Assembly (NCBI RefSeq): GCF_003316875.1
Contig: NZ_QMIL01000001.1
Span: forward strand, 248,001-312,000
Source of the DNA: Aliidiomarina celeris
Lineage (GTDB): Bacteria > Pseudomonadota > Gammaproteobacteria > Enterobacterales > Alteromonadaceae
Direction of reading: 5' to 3'
Length of the DNA stretch: 64,000 nt
Part shown: positions 9,175 through 17,526 of the stretch, piece after piece
How positions within the stretch are numbered: the first letter of the stretch is position 1
Layout of the letters: every line of letters starts with the position of its first letter
Position numbers and translations under genes: made by a program
Notes under the pieces: model-generated
Seen by the model: the letters and a program-made list of their open reading frames with translations, nothing else
Told to the model about the DNA's origin: nothing
Databases searched by the model: none

Positions 9175-10614
9175 TTGATTCACTTGCAAATTACCGACTT
9201 TTGGCTCGTTTTCTACTGGTTTCTACTCGCTACCGTATTTTTACGCGTGCTTTTTAAACGCCGCACGGTCGGTGCTTCCCTCGCGTGGATTTTAATCATC
9301 GCTTTTCTGCCCTTAATTGGCCTTGTTCTCTATTTTTCCTTTGGTGAAATTCAGCTTGGTGGAAAACGCGCAGAGCGCGCGCAAGCCATGCGCGACCCTT
9401 TTATTCAGAACCTCTCAAATCAGCTTTCAGGGCACAGTCCATCGCCTCCCAAATCGTCCGCTGCAAAAGCAGTTTACGCCCTAATGGAGCGTTATTTAGG
9501 TACCGGCGCATTGGGATACCATGCGCTCGATGTATTCAGTGAGCCCAACGATATTTTTGACCAGTGGTTAGCAGACATCAAAAGTGCGAAACACAGTATT
9601 CGTGCAACCTTTTACATTTGGCATCCGCAAGGTCGCGTGCTCGAGATCATCGACGCTTTGATCGCAGCCCAGCAGCGCGGTGTAAAAGTTGAAATTTTAG
9701 TGGATAACGTGGGGAGTTGGCGCTTTTTCCTCTTCAAAAGCCACTTAAATCGCATGCGCGAAGCGGGTATTCAGGTAGAAGCGGCGCTTCCTGTGTTTCT
9801 CGGGCGAAGTATTTTTCGTCGCGCCGATCTACGTATGCACAGAAAGCTGTTCATTATCGACCATAAAATTGCCTATAGCGGCTCTATGAACATGGCAGAT
9901 CCGCGTTTTTTCAATGTCGGACGAAATGTCGGTCCCTGGATCGACATGGTCATTCGTTTTGAAGGAGCCGCGGCGTTTGGTGTATCTAAAATTTTCTCCT
10001 GGGACTGGGAAGTTGAAACAGGCGAACGCCGGTTCCCAAAATTAAAAGAGCCCATAGCGCAAAGTGAACAATGGTTAACCATGATCCCTTCGGGGCCTGA
10101 TCTGGGCAGTGACGTGATTAGCCAAGTCATGCTTGCCAGTATTTACCGCGCAGAACGCACTATTATGGTGTCAAGCCCCTACTTTGTTCCTTCAGAGTCA
10201 TTGTGTGACGCCTTGTGTCACGCTGCTCAGCGCGGCGTTGAAGTTACCCTGTTGCTGCCTGAAAAATGCGATTCAATACTCGCAGGTTGGGCCAGCCGTT
10301 CTTTTTATTCTGTATTGTTAGAAGCTGGGGTGAATATCCGCTTGTTTCAAAAAGGCTTACTACACACCAAAGCCTTGGTTATCGACGAGCAAATTGCCAT
10401 TGTAGGAAGCGTGAATTTAGATATGCGCAGTTTACAGTTGAATTTTGAATTGTCGTTTGCGCTTTATAACGAAACGAGCTGTAAAAAGGTGTCGGCGTTA
10501 TTACATCACTACAAAAACGACAGCGTTGCTGTCGATGCAGGAAAGTGGCGAAATCGTGGTCGTTTAAGCCGATTAGCGGAGCGCGTTACGTACTTTGTAA
10601 GTCCGTTACTGTAA
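9175..10614 (+). CDS. cls: Cardiolipin synthase (PLD family)
   Basis: Inner-membrane enzyme making cardiolipin from phosphatidylglycerol. The 479 residues begin with two membrane helices (about 7-25 and 36-56, LAWILIIAFLPLIGLVLYF). Two phospholipase D (HKD) motifs follow, starting at His222 (HRKLFIIDHKIAYSGSMN) and His397 (HTKALVIDEQIAIVGSVN), the pair needed for catalysis. Length matches ClsA-type enzymes. The start is a TTG. A second TTG three codons on is better spaced from the AAAGGG ribosome site, so the true start may be 9184. Which Cls class it belongs to is not settled. Confidence 0.94.
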   Translation: MIHLQITDFWLVFYWFLLATVFLRVLFKRRTVGASLAWILIIAFLPLIGLVLYFSFGEIQLGGKRAERAQAMRDPFIQNLSNQLSGHSPSPPKSSAAKAVYALMERYLGTGALGYHALDVFSEPNDIFDQWLADIKSAKHSIRATFYIWHPQGRVLEIIDALIAAQQRGVKVEILVDNVGSWRFFLFKSHLNRMREAGIQVEAALPVFLGRSIFRRADLRMHRKLFIIDHKIAYSGSMNMADPRFFNVGRNVGPWIDMVIRFEGAAAFGVSKIFSWDWEVETGERRFPKLKEPIAQSEQWLTMIPSGPDLGSDVISQVMLASIYRAERTIMVSSPYFVPSESLCDALCHAAQRGVEVTLLLPEKCDSILAGWASRSFYSVLLEAGVNIRLFQKGLLHTKALVIDEQIAIVGSVNLDMRSLQLNFELSFALYNETSCKKVSALLHHYKNDSVAVDAGKWRNRGRLSRLAERVTYFVSPLL

Positions 10615-10651
10615 CCTGTATTTTCACGCAAAAGTATCTACCTAATCCGTA

Positions 10652-11206
10652 TTAGGCGAATTGTTGCCAATGGTCGTGAGTGGCCGCTACGGCGTGAAAA
10701 TCAGAACTCAACAGTCGGTCTTTCAATACGCGAATGACATCGTAGCGGCGCATAACTTTAGTCGTAGAAACCTCAAAGCCTGGGTCCACCAACATACACA
10801 ATGCCGTACGGTCGTCCGTCTCAATAATGAGGAAGTTGCCTTTTGCAAAACCAGAATTCAGCGCACAGAACCGGTGTTCGTTAGGCCAAGGGTCCACCAG
10901 ACCCGTTTGAAAATGCCAGCTTTGTGGCATAAGCGGCTTACCAAACCGAGCAATTGCCGCGGCATGAAGTGCAATTAATAATTGCTCTGTTGGTGAAAAA
11001 GGGCTGTATTGCTCTTGGTAGTCAATCACAGTGTTAAAAAACTCGGCGTCGTCGACTGAGAACGCACATTCGCCGGGCATATCTTGGCGCAAGTGACGAA
11101 CCTGATACTCCAGCACCTGAACTAGGCCACTGTCCATCAGTATTTCGAGTTGCTTTCCATCAGCGCAATCGTTCTGTTGCTGATATCGCCAATACCAATC
11201 ATGCAT
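10652..11206 (-). CDS. zapC: Cell division protein ZapC
   Basis: FtsZ-associated protein that stabilises Z-ring protofilament bundles at midcell. The 184 residues align by eye with ZapC (about 180): FSVDDAEFF near residue 50, then KPLMPQSWHF near residue 92 and ALCMLVDPGF near 138, closing with a short helix (RVLKDRLL). Location just downstream of pyrD is the enterobacterial arrangement and supports the call. It converges with cls. A weak inverted repeat lies between the two stops. Confidence 0.88.
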   Translation of the reverse strand: MHDWYWRYQQQNDCADGKQLEILMDSGLVQVLEYQVRHLRQDMPGECAFSVDDAEFFNTVIDYQEQYSPFSPTEQLLIALHAAAIARFGKPLMPQSWHFQTGLVDPWPNEHRFCALNSGFAKGNFLIIETDDRTALCMLVDPGFEVSTTKVMRRYDVIRVLKDRLLSSDFHAVAATHDHWQQFA

Positions 11207-11253
11207 GTGCGCGCTTAATCCTTATTCCGTGCGAGACTGACTGAATTGTAATC

Positions 11254-11286
11254 AAATAAAAACGCTGTAACTTTAACCGCAACAGC
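11254..11286 (-). terminator. Possible terminator after pyrD
   Basis: GCTGT (11264-11268 on the plus strand) pairs with ACAGC (11282-11286), followed on the minus strand by a run of five T. The stem is short, so efficiency is doubtful and zapC may still be reached by read-through. Confidence 0.35.
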
Positions 11287-11292
11287 CGCAGC

Positions 11293-12309
11293 TTACAAGC
11301 CCTTAACAACTTCTTTTATTAACCGCGGGCCTTGGTAAATAAATCCAGTATACACCTGAACCAAATTTGCTCCGGCAGCTATTTTATCGGCAGCGCTAGC
11401 GTGATCTTCAATGCCACCCACACCGATAATCGGAAAGTCGGGCCCAGTAGCCTCGCGAAGCCAACGAATAACGTTGCAGCTTTGGGCTTGCAATGGGCGA
11501 CCACTTAACCCCCCTGCTTCCTCGGCATACTCAGCGCCTTTTACTGACCCACGCGCTAATGTAGTATTGGTGGCAATCACCCCATCGATCTTGTGCTCAA
11601 GCAATATGCTTGCCAACGAAAATATCGCGTCTTTGTCGAGATCTGGTGCAATTTTTACCACTAAAGGCACATAGCGCTTGGTCTTTTCATATTGGGTATG
11701 CTGCTCTTTTTTTAATGTCGTCAGTAGCGTGGCAAGTTGCTGACCATGTTGCATGTCGCGTAGCCCCGGCGTATTTGGCGAAGACACATTTACCGTTACG
11801 TAACTGGCATAAGGGTAAACCCGAGCTAAACATTGACGAAAATCTTCAGGCCCGTCGGCTTCGGAAGTGTCTTTGTTTTTGCCAATATTAATCCCCAAAA
11901 TACCTTTGTAGTGGGTACGTTCTAGATTATGAATCAATAAATCCAGACCACCATTATTAAACCCCATGCGGTTAATGAGGGCATGATGTTCGGGTAGCCT
12001 GAACATTCTGGGTTTTGGATTACCGAGCTGAGGACGTGGCGTGACCGTGCCAACTTCAATGAATCCAAAGCCCATTTGTGCAAATGCGTCGATACAGTTC
12101 GCGTTCTTGTCTAGCCCTGCCGCTAAACCGACGGGGTTAGGAAAAGTGAGCCCGAGTATAGACACGGGCTTCTCTGCTACACGTTGCTTTAACAAAACCT
12201 TAAGCGGCGAGCGACCAAGCTTTGCTAGCAGCGCAAGGGTTTTATCATGTGACCATTCAGCGTCGCGGGAAAATAACCAGCGACGCGCGAGTGGATACAA
12301 GCCCAGCAT
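11293..12309 (-). CDS. pyrD: Dihydroorotate dehydrogenase (quinone), class 2
   Basis: Membrane-associated flavoenzyme of pyrimidine synthesis, oxidising dihydroorotate to orotate with quinone as acceptor. The 338 residues contain PNPVGLAAGLDKN, IEVGTVTPRPQ and INRMGFNN. NVSSPNTPGLR carries the catalytic Ser of class 2 enzymes, and IGVGGI binds the FMN phosphate. The N-terminal helix LYPLARRWLF aligns with the membrane-binding start of class 2 enzymes, which fixes the ATG at 12309. An upstream in-frame TTG (12327) is possible but lies inside gdhB. The ATG overlaps the gdhB stop by one base (TAATG). Confidence 0.96.
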   Translation of the reverse strand: MLGLYPLARRWLFSRDAEWSHDKTLALLAKLGRSPLKVLLKQRVAEKPVSILGLTFPNPVGLAAGLDKNANCIDAFAQMGFGFIEVGTVTPRPQLGNPKPRMFRLPEHHALINRMGFNNGGLDLLIHNLERTHYKGILGINIGKNKDTSEADGPEDFRQCLARVYPYASYVTVNVSSPNTPGLRDMQHGQQLATLLTTLKKEQHTQYEKTKRYVPLVVKIAPDLDKDAIFSLASILLEHKIDGVIATNTTLARGSVKGAEYAEEAGGLSGRPLQAQSCNVIRWLREATGPDFPIIGVGGIEDHASAADKIAAGANLVQVYTGFIYQGPRLIKEVVKGL

Positions 12310-15300
12310 TACTTTTGCGTACCACAATTATGGCTAAGTAGCATCAGCTCGCGTAATGCCACCGAGAACTTCGCAAACTCATGACTTTTCGTGGTTTTGA
12401 AGTCAGCCAGCATTTGTGTCCAGCGCTTCATGTGCTGTTCGTTTTCTTGCTTCCAAGCTTTCAGCATTTCCTCTGGCTCTGCACAATCCGTCGCATGCGC
12501 GAGTACGGTGCTGGTAAGCGCCCGTTGCTGCCAATCGAGCTCTTCACGGAAGGCTGCCCGCGCAAGCGCTTGCCAATGGTTTGCCACAGGCTGACTGTTC
12601 ACCTGTTGTAAGAACCAATGCAACTGAATGTCGGCACCTAACCGGAAGTATATTTGCGAAACGCACGGAATTCCTTGTTCTGTGGTTGCTGAAATTTCCG
12701 CAATGTCCATGGCCGAGAACACAGTACTCAAAATTGCCACTTGAGTTGCAAGCTCGGTAGGAACGCCGTGCTCTTCAAAACGCTTAATGTCGGCTTTGAT
12801 TTCATTCGCTTCTTTTTCATTCAAATAGCTCAGCACATTCTCGCGTAAATCGTTGAATGCCCCACTATAGAAGTCAATGTTCTCTTGAATGGTCGTAAAG
12901 CTCGGGTTTTTGTGGCGCAAGAACCAACGCGTTGCACGGCGCACCATACGGCGCACTTGGAACAAAATACGGTTCTGTACGTCGGCTGGAATTTGATTAT
13001 TCAAGCGTTCTACGTCATTACGAATTTTATGCGCGGCAAATACTTCGCGGGCAATAATATACGCCGCAGCCACTTCCGCAACAGTCGCGCCGGTTGCCTC
13101 TTGCTTACGCTGAATAAAGTTAGGCCCCATATCGTTAACAATATTATTCGCCAACTTCGTCGCAATAATTTGCGTCCGCAGTGGGTGGTCTTCCATTTCT
13201 GCAGCAAACTTTTCCCGTAAAGCAGGCGGGAAAGCAGCCACTAGTTCTTTCGAATGGAATGGGTCTTGTGCAATTTCGTCAATGGCAAGTTCGTCTTTCA
13301 GAACCATTTTTCCGTAGGCAGAAATAACCGCAAGCTCAGGCCGTGTTAGGCCTTTACCCGAAGCAACACGCTCCGCTAACTCGTCGTCATCGGGCAGGAA
13401 TTCGATCACTCGGTCGAGTTGGCCTTCACGCTCTAAATGGTGAATAAAGCGCTGCATTTCCTTCACTTGATCGGCACCACGTAAAAGCGTTACCGACAAT
13501 GCTTGCGTTTGGCGCGCGCAGTCGTGTAGCACAATGTTGGCCACATCATCGGTCATGGCATACAGCATTTCGTCGCGTTGTTTGCGTGTTAATTTGCCTT
13601 GGTTCATCAGGCCATTAAGTAAAATCTTAATGTTCACTTCGTTGTCGGAGCAGTCCACGCCACCCACGTTGTCAATAAAGTCGGTATTCACTCGACCACC
13701 GCGGCTTGCGTATTCAATACGACCAAGTTGGGTCATACCAAGGTTACCGCCCTCGCCTATGATTTTCGCACGTACGTCGCGACCATTGATGCGTAATGGA
13801 TCATTCGCGCGATCACCTACTTCTGCGTCGGTTTCTTTCGACGATTTAATGTACGTTCCAATGCCTCCGTTCCAAATTAAATCGATTTCAGCACTGAGTA
13901 ACGCTTTAATCAATTCATTGGGCGTCATACTGCGTTTTTGCGTGCCGACGAGACGCTTCATTTGCGTACTCAGCTCAATGGACTTGGCACTACGCTTAAA
14001 TATGCCGCCGCCTTCGCTAATAAGTTCTACGTTGTAGTCTTCCCAGCTCGAACGCGGTAACTTAAATAAACGCTCGCGCTCTTCGTAGGACTTTGCAGGA
14101 TCCGGATCGGGATCAATAAAAATATGCATGTGGTTAAAGGCACCCACTAACTTGGTGTGCTTCGACAACAACATACCATTACCAAATACATCGCCGGCCA
14201 TGTCGCCAATGGCCACACAGGTAAAGTCGGTGGTTTGGCAGTCTACGCCCATTTCGCGGAAATGACGTTTTACCGACTCCCACGCACCGCGCGCAGTAAT
14301 TCCCATTTTCTTGTGGTCGTAACCCACAGAACCACCAGAGGCGAACGCGTCGGCTAACCAGAAGTTATATTCCGCAGAAATTGCGTTTGCTATATCCGAG
14401 AACGTGGCCGTTCCCTTGTCTGCTGCAACCACTAAATAGGCGTCGTCTTCGTCGTGACGAACAACATCACGCGCGGGCACAATTTCACCTTCAATAATAT
14501 TGTCGGTAATGTCGAGTAATGCGCGAATGAAGGTACGGTAACAGTTCTTCCCTTCTTCAAACATAGCGTCGCGTTCTTCAGGCAGTTGCTTACAAACAAA
14601 ACCACCTTTGGCGCCAACGGGCACAATAACCGTATTCTTTACTTGCTGTGCTTTTACCAAGCCCAACACTTCGGTTCTGAAGTCTTCACGGCGGTCAGAC
14701 CAACGCAAACCACCACGCGCCACTTTACCGCCGCGTAAATGCACGCCTTCTACTTTTGGCGAGTACACAAAAATCTCGTATTTTGGCAACGGCAGCGGCA
14801 TTTCAGGAATTTCTTCAGGTAAGAACTTCACCGACACGTAGCTTTTTTCTTCACCCTGTTCGGTTTTTTGGAAGAAGTTTGTTCGCAGTGCTGCTTTTAT
14901 TAAATCGATATAACGCGTAATAATCCGATCGTCGTCAAGGCTAGAAACTGCATCGAGTTCAACCGCTAGTTTTTGCAGAATCGCGTCTACCTTTTTCTCG
15001 ACGCCTTTCACACCCGGCTCAAATTTGGTGTAGAACAATTTCACCAATAACTTGGCAATTTTAGGGTAACGCGTAAAGGTACTTTCAATATAGCTTTGGC
15101 TAAAGGTAACGCCGATCTGCCGCATGTATTTCGCAAACATGCGCAAAATAATAATATGGCGGCCGGTCATACCCGCACTTAATACAAGCTTGTTGAAGCC
15201 GTCGTCTTCATAGTGCCCACTCCAAACACGAGCAAAGGCGTCTTGGAAGTTGTCGCGGGTTTTTTCTAAGTCCAACGCGCCGGCCGTATTCAACATGAAA

Positions 15301-17153
15301 AAGTCGAGTACCCAAAAAACATGATCGTCGTTGGTTTTTATTTGGTACGGGCTTTCATTGATAATACGCAAGCCAAAGTTTTCTAACATCGGTAAAACGT
15401 CAGACAAATGAATTGGCTCGTCTTTATGGAATAGCTTGAGTTTTACCCGGTTCGAGTCGTCTTGCACTTCTTGCGCGCGATAAAACAACATGCCCAATTT
15501 ATGATCGTCGTCTAGTGCTTCAAGCTGGGCAATGTCCGCTAACGCAATCGACGGCAATACGTCTTCTTTGTAGGCACGGGGGAAACCGTTTGAATAAGTA
15601 CGCATTAAACTGCGCGCCTTCGATTCGCCATGCGCGCTAATGAGTAGGCTCTCGAGGTTGTCTTCCCACGAACGAGAGGCTTCCGTTAAATTCTGTTCTA
15701 GCTCTTTCACATTAATGTCCTGTCCACTGTCAGCAACGCGAATAGTGTATTGCGTACGCGCAAGTGCTGATTCAGAGAAAAATGTTGTAAAGTCCACGTC
15801 GCCAATGGCGCCAAGAGTTTTCGCCAGTATGCTTTGCGTGCGTTGGCGTAGCGCAGTGTTATAGCGCTCTTTTGGCACGTAGACCATGGCAGTAATAAAG
15901 CGGCCAAAAATGTCGCGGCGTAAAAATACGCGCGTAACATCACGCTCTTGAATTTGGAAAATGCCTAACGCTGCCTGCAAAAGCTCCGCATTGTCACTTT
16001 GTACAATTTCATCTCGCGGGTAGGTTTGCAAAATATTCAACAAGGCTTTAGTGGCATGCGAACCCGGTGCGTATTTGCTTTCCTGAATTACGTATTCGAG
16101 TTTTTCCCGCACCAGTGGAATATCCATCGCGCTATCGTTGTAGAAGCTCGCGGAGTAGAGACCAATAAAACGGTCTTCACCAACAACATTGCCGTCTTTA
16201 TCAAAACGTTTAATACCTATGTAGTCGTTATACGCTGGGCGATGTACCCGCGACTTCGCATTGGTTTTCGTCAGTAACACAATGTCGTTGGTACTCAGTG
16301 CGGCCTGCCGTGCTGCTTTTTGCATAGACGACAACGGACGCGGCTTGTCTGACTCGGTGTTACGCATTAACCCAAGGCTTGTGCCCATGTCTTGCCGAAT
16401 CTCATAATCGCCCTCGATACCAACAACCGAGTAGCTTCGATAGCCCATCAATGTAAAATTATCGTCGGCAAGCCAAGAGAGAAATCGTTTGGCAACCGCT
16501 AAGGTTTCTTTAGCGCCTGGGAAGTTTCGTTTTTCTAAGGTGTCGGCAATTTCTTTTAATTTTGAACGCATAGGTTGCCAGTCTTGCACGGCAAGCGTTA
16601 CCTCAGACATGACCGAAGAGAGCTCTTGCTTCAGCGCTTTAATGGCAGAGGCTTCAGTTTGGCGGTCGATTTCGATCAGGAAAACCGTGTCGGTACGGGC
16701 ATTCTTGTCGACTTTGCCGGCTTCAAAGATTTCAGTAACTGCACCTTTGTTGTCACGACAGTGCACTAGCGGTGCATGCATAAATAAATGCGCGTGAATA
16801 CCAAATCGAGCCAGCGCCATACGAATGGAGTCCACCATGAACGGCATGTCGGTTTGAATTATTTCTACAATAGTGTGAGGTGACTCCCACCCATGTTTAC
16901 TCACTTCAGGGTTGTAAACCTTGATCGCAGCTGCTGCGTTTGCTTTATATTCATTAAAGCTATGCCACAGCGCAACCACACCACCGTACACATTACTATG
17001 ATCGCGGCCAATAATTTGGTCCCGCGATACATTTCGGTAGAGCCTTTTGGTGAACTCCTCTACCAATGGAGCGGTGTGTTCAGGAAGCTTTTGATGTACA
17101 ACTTCAAAAACTTTTTCGAGAAGGACTGGAAGCTGACCATGTGCCGAAGTCAT
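12309..17153 (-). CDS. gdhB: NAD-dependent glutamate dehydrogenase, 180-kDa class
   Basis: Very large (1,614-residue) NAD-specific glutamate dehydrogenase that oxidises glutamate to 2-oxoglutarate and ammonium, mainly for amino acid catabolism. The N-terminal half holds the ACT-like and helical regulatory regions of the L-180 class. The catalytic part lies about residues 790-1230: GGLRWSDRREDFRTEVLGL, VGAKGGFVCKQ, then GDMAGDVFGNGMLLS of the nucleotide fold and GEGGNLGMTQLGR. The last 400 residues are the helical C-terminal region of this class. GGGA lies 11 bases before the ATG. It lies downstream of pepN and the DUF2835 gene on the same strand and is coupled to pyrD by a 1-base overlap. Confidence 0.96.
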   Translation of the reverse strand: MTSAHGQLPVLLEKVFEVVHQKLPEHTAPLVEEFTKRLYRNVSRDQIIGRDHSNVYGGVVALWHSFNEYKANAAAAIKVYNPEVSKHGWESPHTIVEIIQTDMPFMVDSIRMALARFGIHAHLFMHAPLVHCRDNKGAVTEIFEAGKVDKNARTDTVFLIEIDRQTEASAIKALKQELSSVMSEVTLAVQDWQPMRSKLKEIADTLEKRNFPGAKETLAVAKRFLSWLADDNFTLMGYRSYSVVGIEGDYEIRQDMGTSLGLMRNTESDKPRPLSSMQKAARQAALSTNDIVLLTKTNAKSRVHRPAYNDYIGIKRFDKDGNVVGEDRFIGLYSASFYNDSAMDIPLVREKLEYVIQESKYAPGSHATKALLNILQTYPRDEIVQSDNAELLQAALGIFQIQERDVTRVFLRRDIFGRFITAMVYVPKERYNTALRQRTQSILAKTLGAIGDVDFTTFFSESALARTQYTIRVADSGQDINVKELEQNLTEASRSWEDNLESLLISAHGESKARSLMRTYSNGFPRAYKEDVLPSIALADIAQLEALDDDHKLGMLFYRAQEVQDDSNRVKLKLFHKDEPIHLSDVLPMLENFGLRIINESPYQIKTNDDHVFWVLDFFMLNTAGALDLEKTRDNFQDAFARVWSGHYEDDGFNKLVLSAGMTGRHIIILRMFAKYMRQIGVTFSQSYIESTFTRYPKIAKLLVKLFYTKFEPGVKGVEKKVDAILQKLAVELDAVSSLDDDRIITRYIDLIKAALRTNFFQKTEQGEEKSYVSVKFLPEEIPEMPLPLPKYEIFVYSPKVEGVHLRGGKVARGGLRWSDRREDFRTEVLGLVKAQQVKNTVIVPVGAKGGFVCKQLPEERDAMFEEGKNCYRTFIRALLDITDNIIEGEIVPARDVVRHDEDDAYLVVAADKGTATFSDIANAISAEYNFWLADAFASGGSVGYDHKKMGITARGAWESVKRHFREMGVDCQTTDFTCVAIGDMAGDVFGNGMLLSKHTKLVGAFNHMHIFIDPDPDPAKSYEERERLFKLPRSSWEDYNVELISEGGGIFKRSAKSIELSTQMKRLVGTQKRSMTPNELIKALLSAEIDLIWNGGIGTYIKSSKETDAEVGDRANDPLRINGRDVRAKIIGEGGNLGMTQLGRIEYASRGGRVNTDFIDNVGGVDCSDNEVNIKILLNGLMNQGKLTRKQRDEMLYAMTDDVANIVLHDCARQTQALSVTLLRGADQVKEMQRFIHHLEREGQLDRVIEFLPDDDELAERVASGKGLTRPELAVISAYGKMVLKDELAIDEIAQDPFHSKELVAAFPPALREKFAAEMEDHPLRTQIIATKLANNIVNDMGPNFIQRKQEATGATVAEVAAAYIIAREVFAAHKIRNDVERLNNQIPADVQNRILFQVRRMVRRATRWFLRHKNPSFTTIQENIDFYSGAFNDLRENVLSYLNEKEANEIKADIKRFEEHGVPTELATQVAILSTVFSAMDIAEISATTEQGIPCVSQIYFRLGADIQLHWFLQQVNSQPVANHWQALARAAFREELDWQQRALTSTVLAHATDCAEPEEMLKAWKQENEQHMKRWTQMLADFKTTKSHEFAKFSVALRELMLLSHNCGTQK

Positions 17154-17270
17154 TAGAAGTAATCCCTATCTGCGGAAGATTTACAAAGTGCTTATATTCT
17201 CGGACTTTATTCAAAGAAAAGCAATCATACTCCGGCTGGTGCGAGGAGTTAATTGTATAAGGCTTGCGGG

Positions 17271-17495
17271 TTAACTAAGCTTTTCCAACGATACAAATTT
17301 ATGCTCGGCTGTGGTTCGAAGGCGAAACCAGCCCTTTATGCCGTCGCGGGTGATAAAGGGTACAAGATTACGCATTGCAATTTGTACCCGAACCCCTTGG
17401 TTTGTGGTGACCACCACGTTAGAACCGCCCTGTGCATAGTAATAATGTTCAACATCATACGCCGACATTTGCATGGAAAAGATATACTCGTTCAT
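17271..17495 (-). CDS. DUF2835 family protein
   Basis: Small protein of 74 residues beginning MNEYIFSMQMS and containing NVVVTTNQGVRVQ, RNLVPFITRDGIKGWFRL and a final FVSLEKL, all typical of DUF2835. No signal peptide or membrane segment. The open frame reaches a GTG five codons earlier; I chose the ATG at 17495 because the family starts there. The gene lies 31 bases after pepN, so it is probably in the same transcript. Function unknown. Confidence 0.85.
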   Translation of the reverse strand: MNEYIFSMQMSAYDVEHYYYAQGGSNVVVTTNQGVRVQIAMRNLVPFITRDGIKGWFRLRTTAEHKFVSLEKLS

Positions 17496-17526
17496 ACCTG
17501 TTTCTCGCACAAAATCTGTTGTTCAC

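Noticed and set aside
13534-14037. A 167-residue open frame antisense to gdhB
   Set aside because: It lies over conserved catalytic sequence of gdhB, has no family resemblance and no ribosome site.
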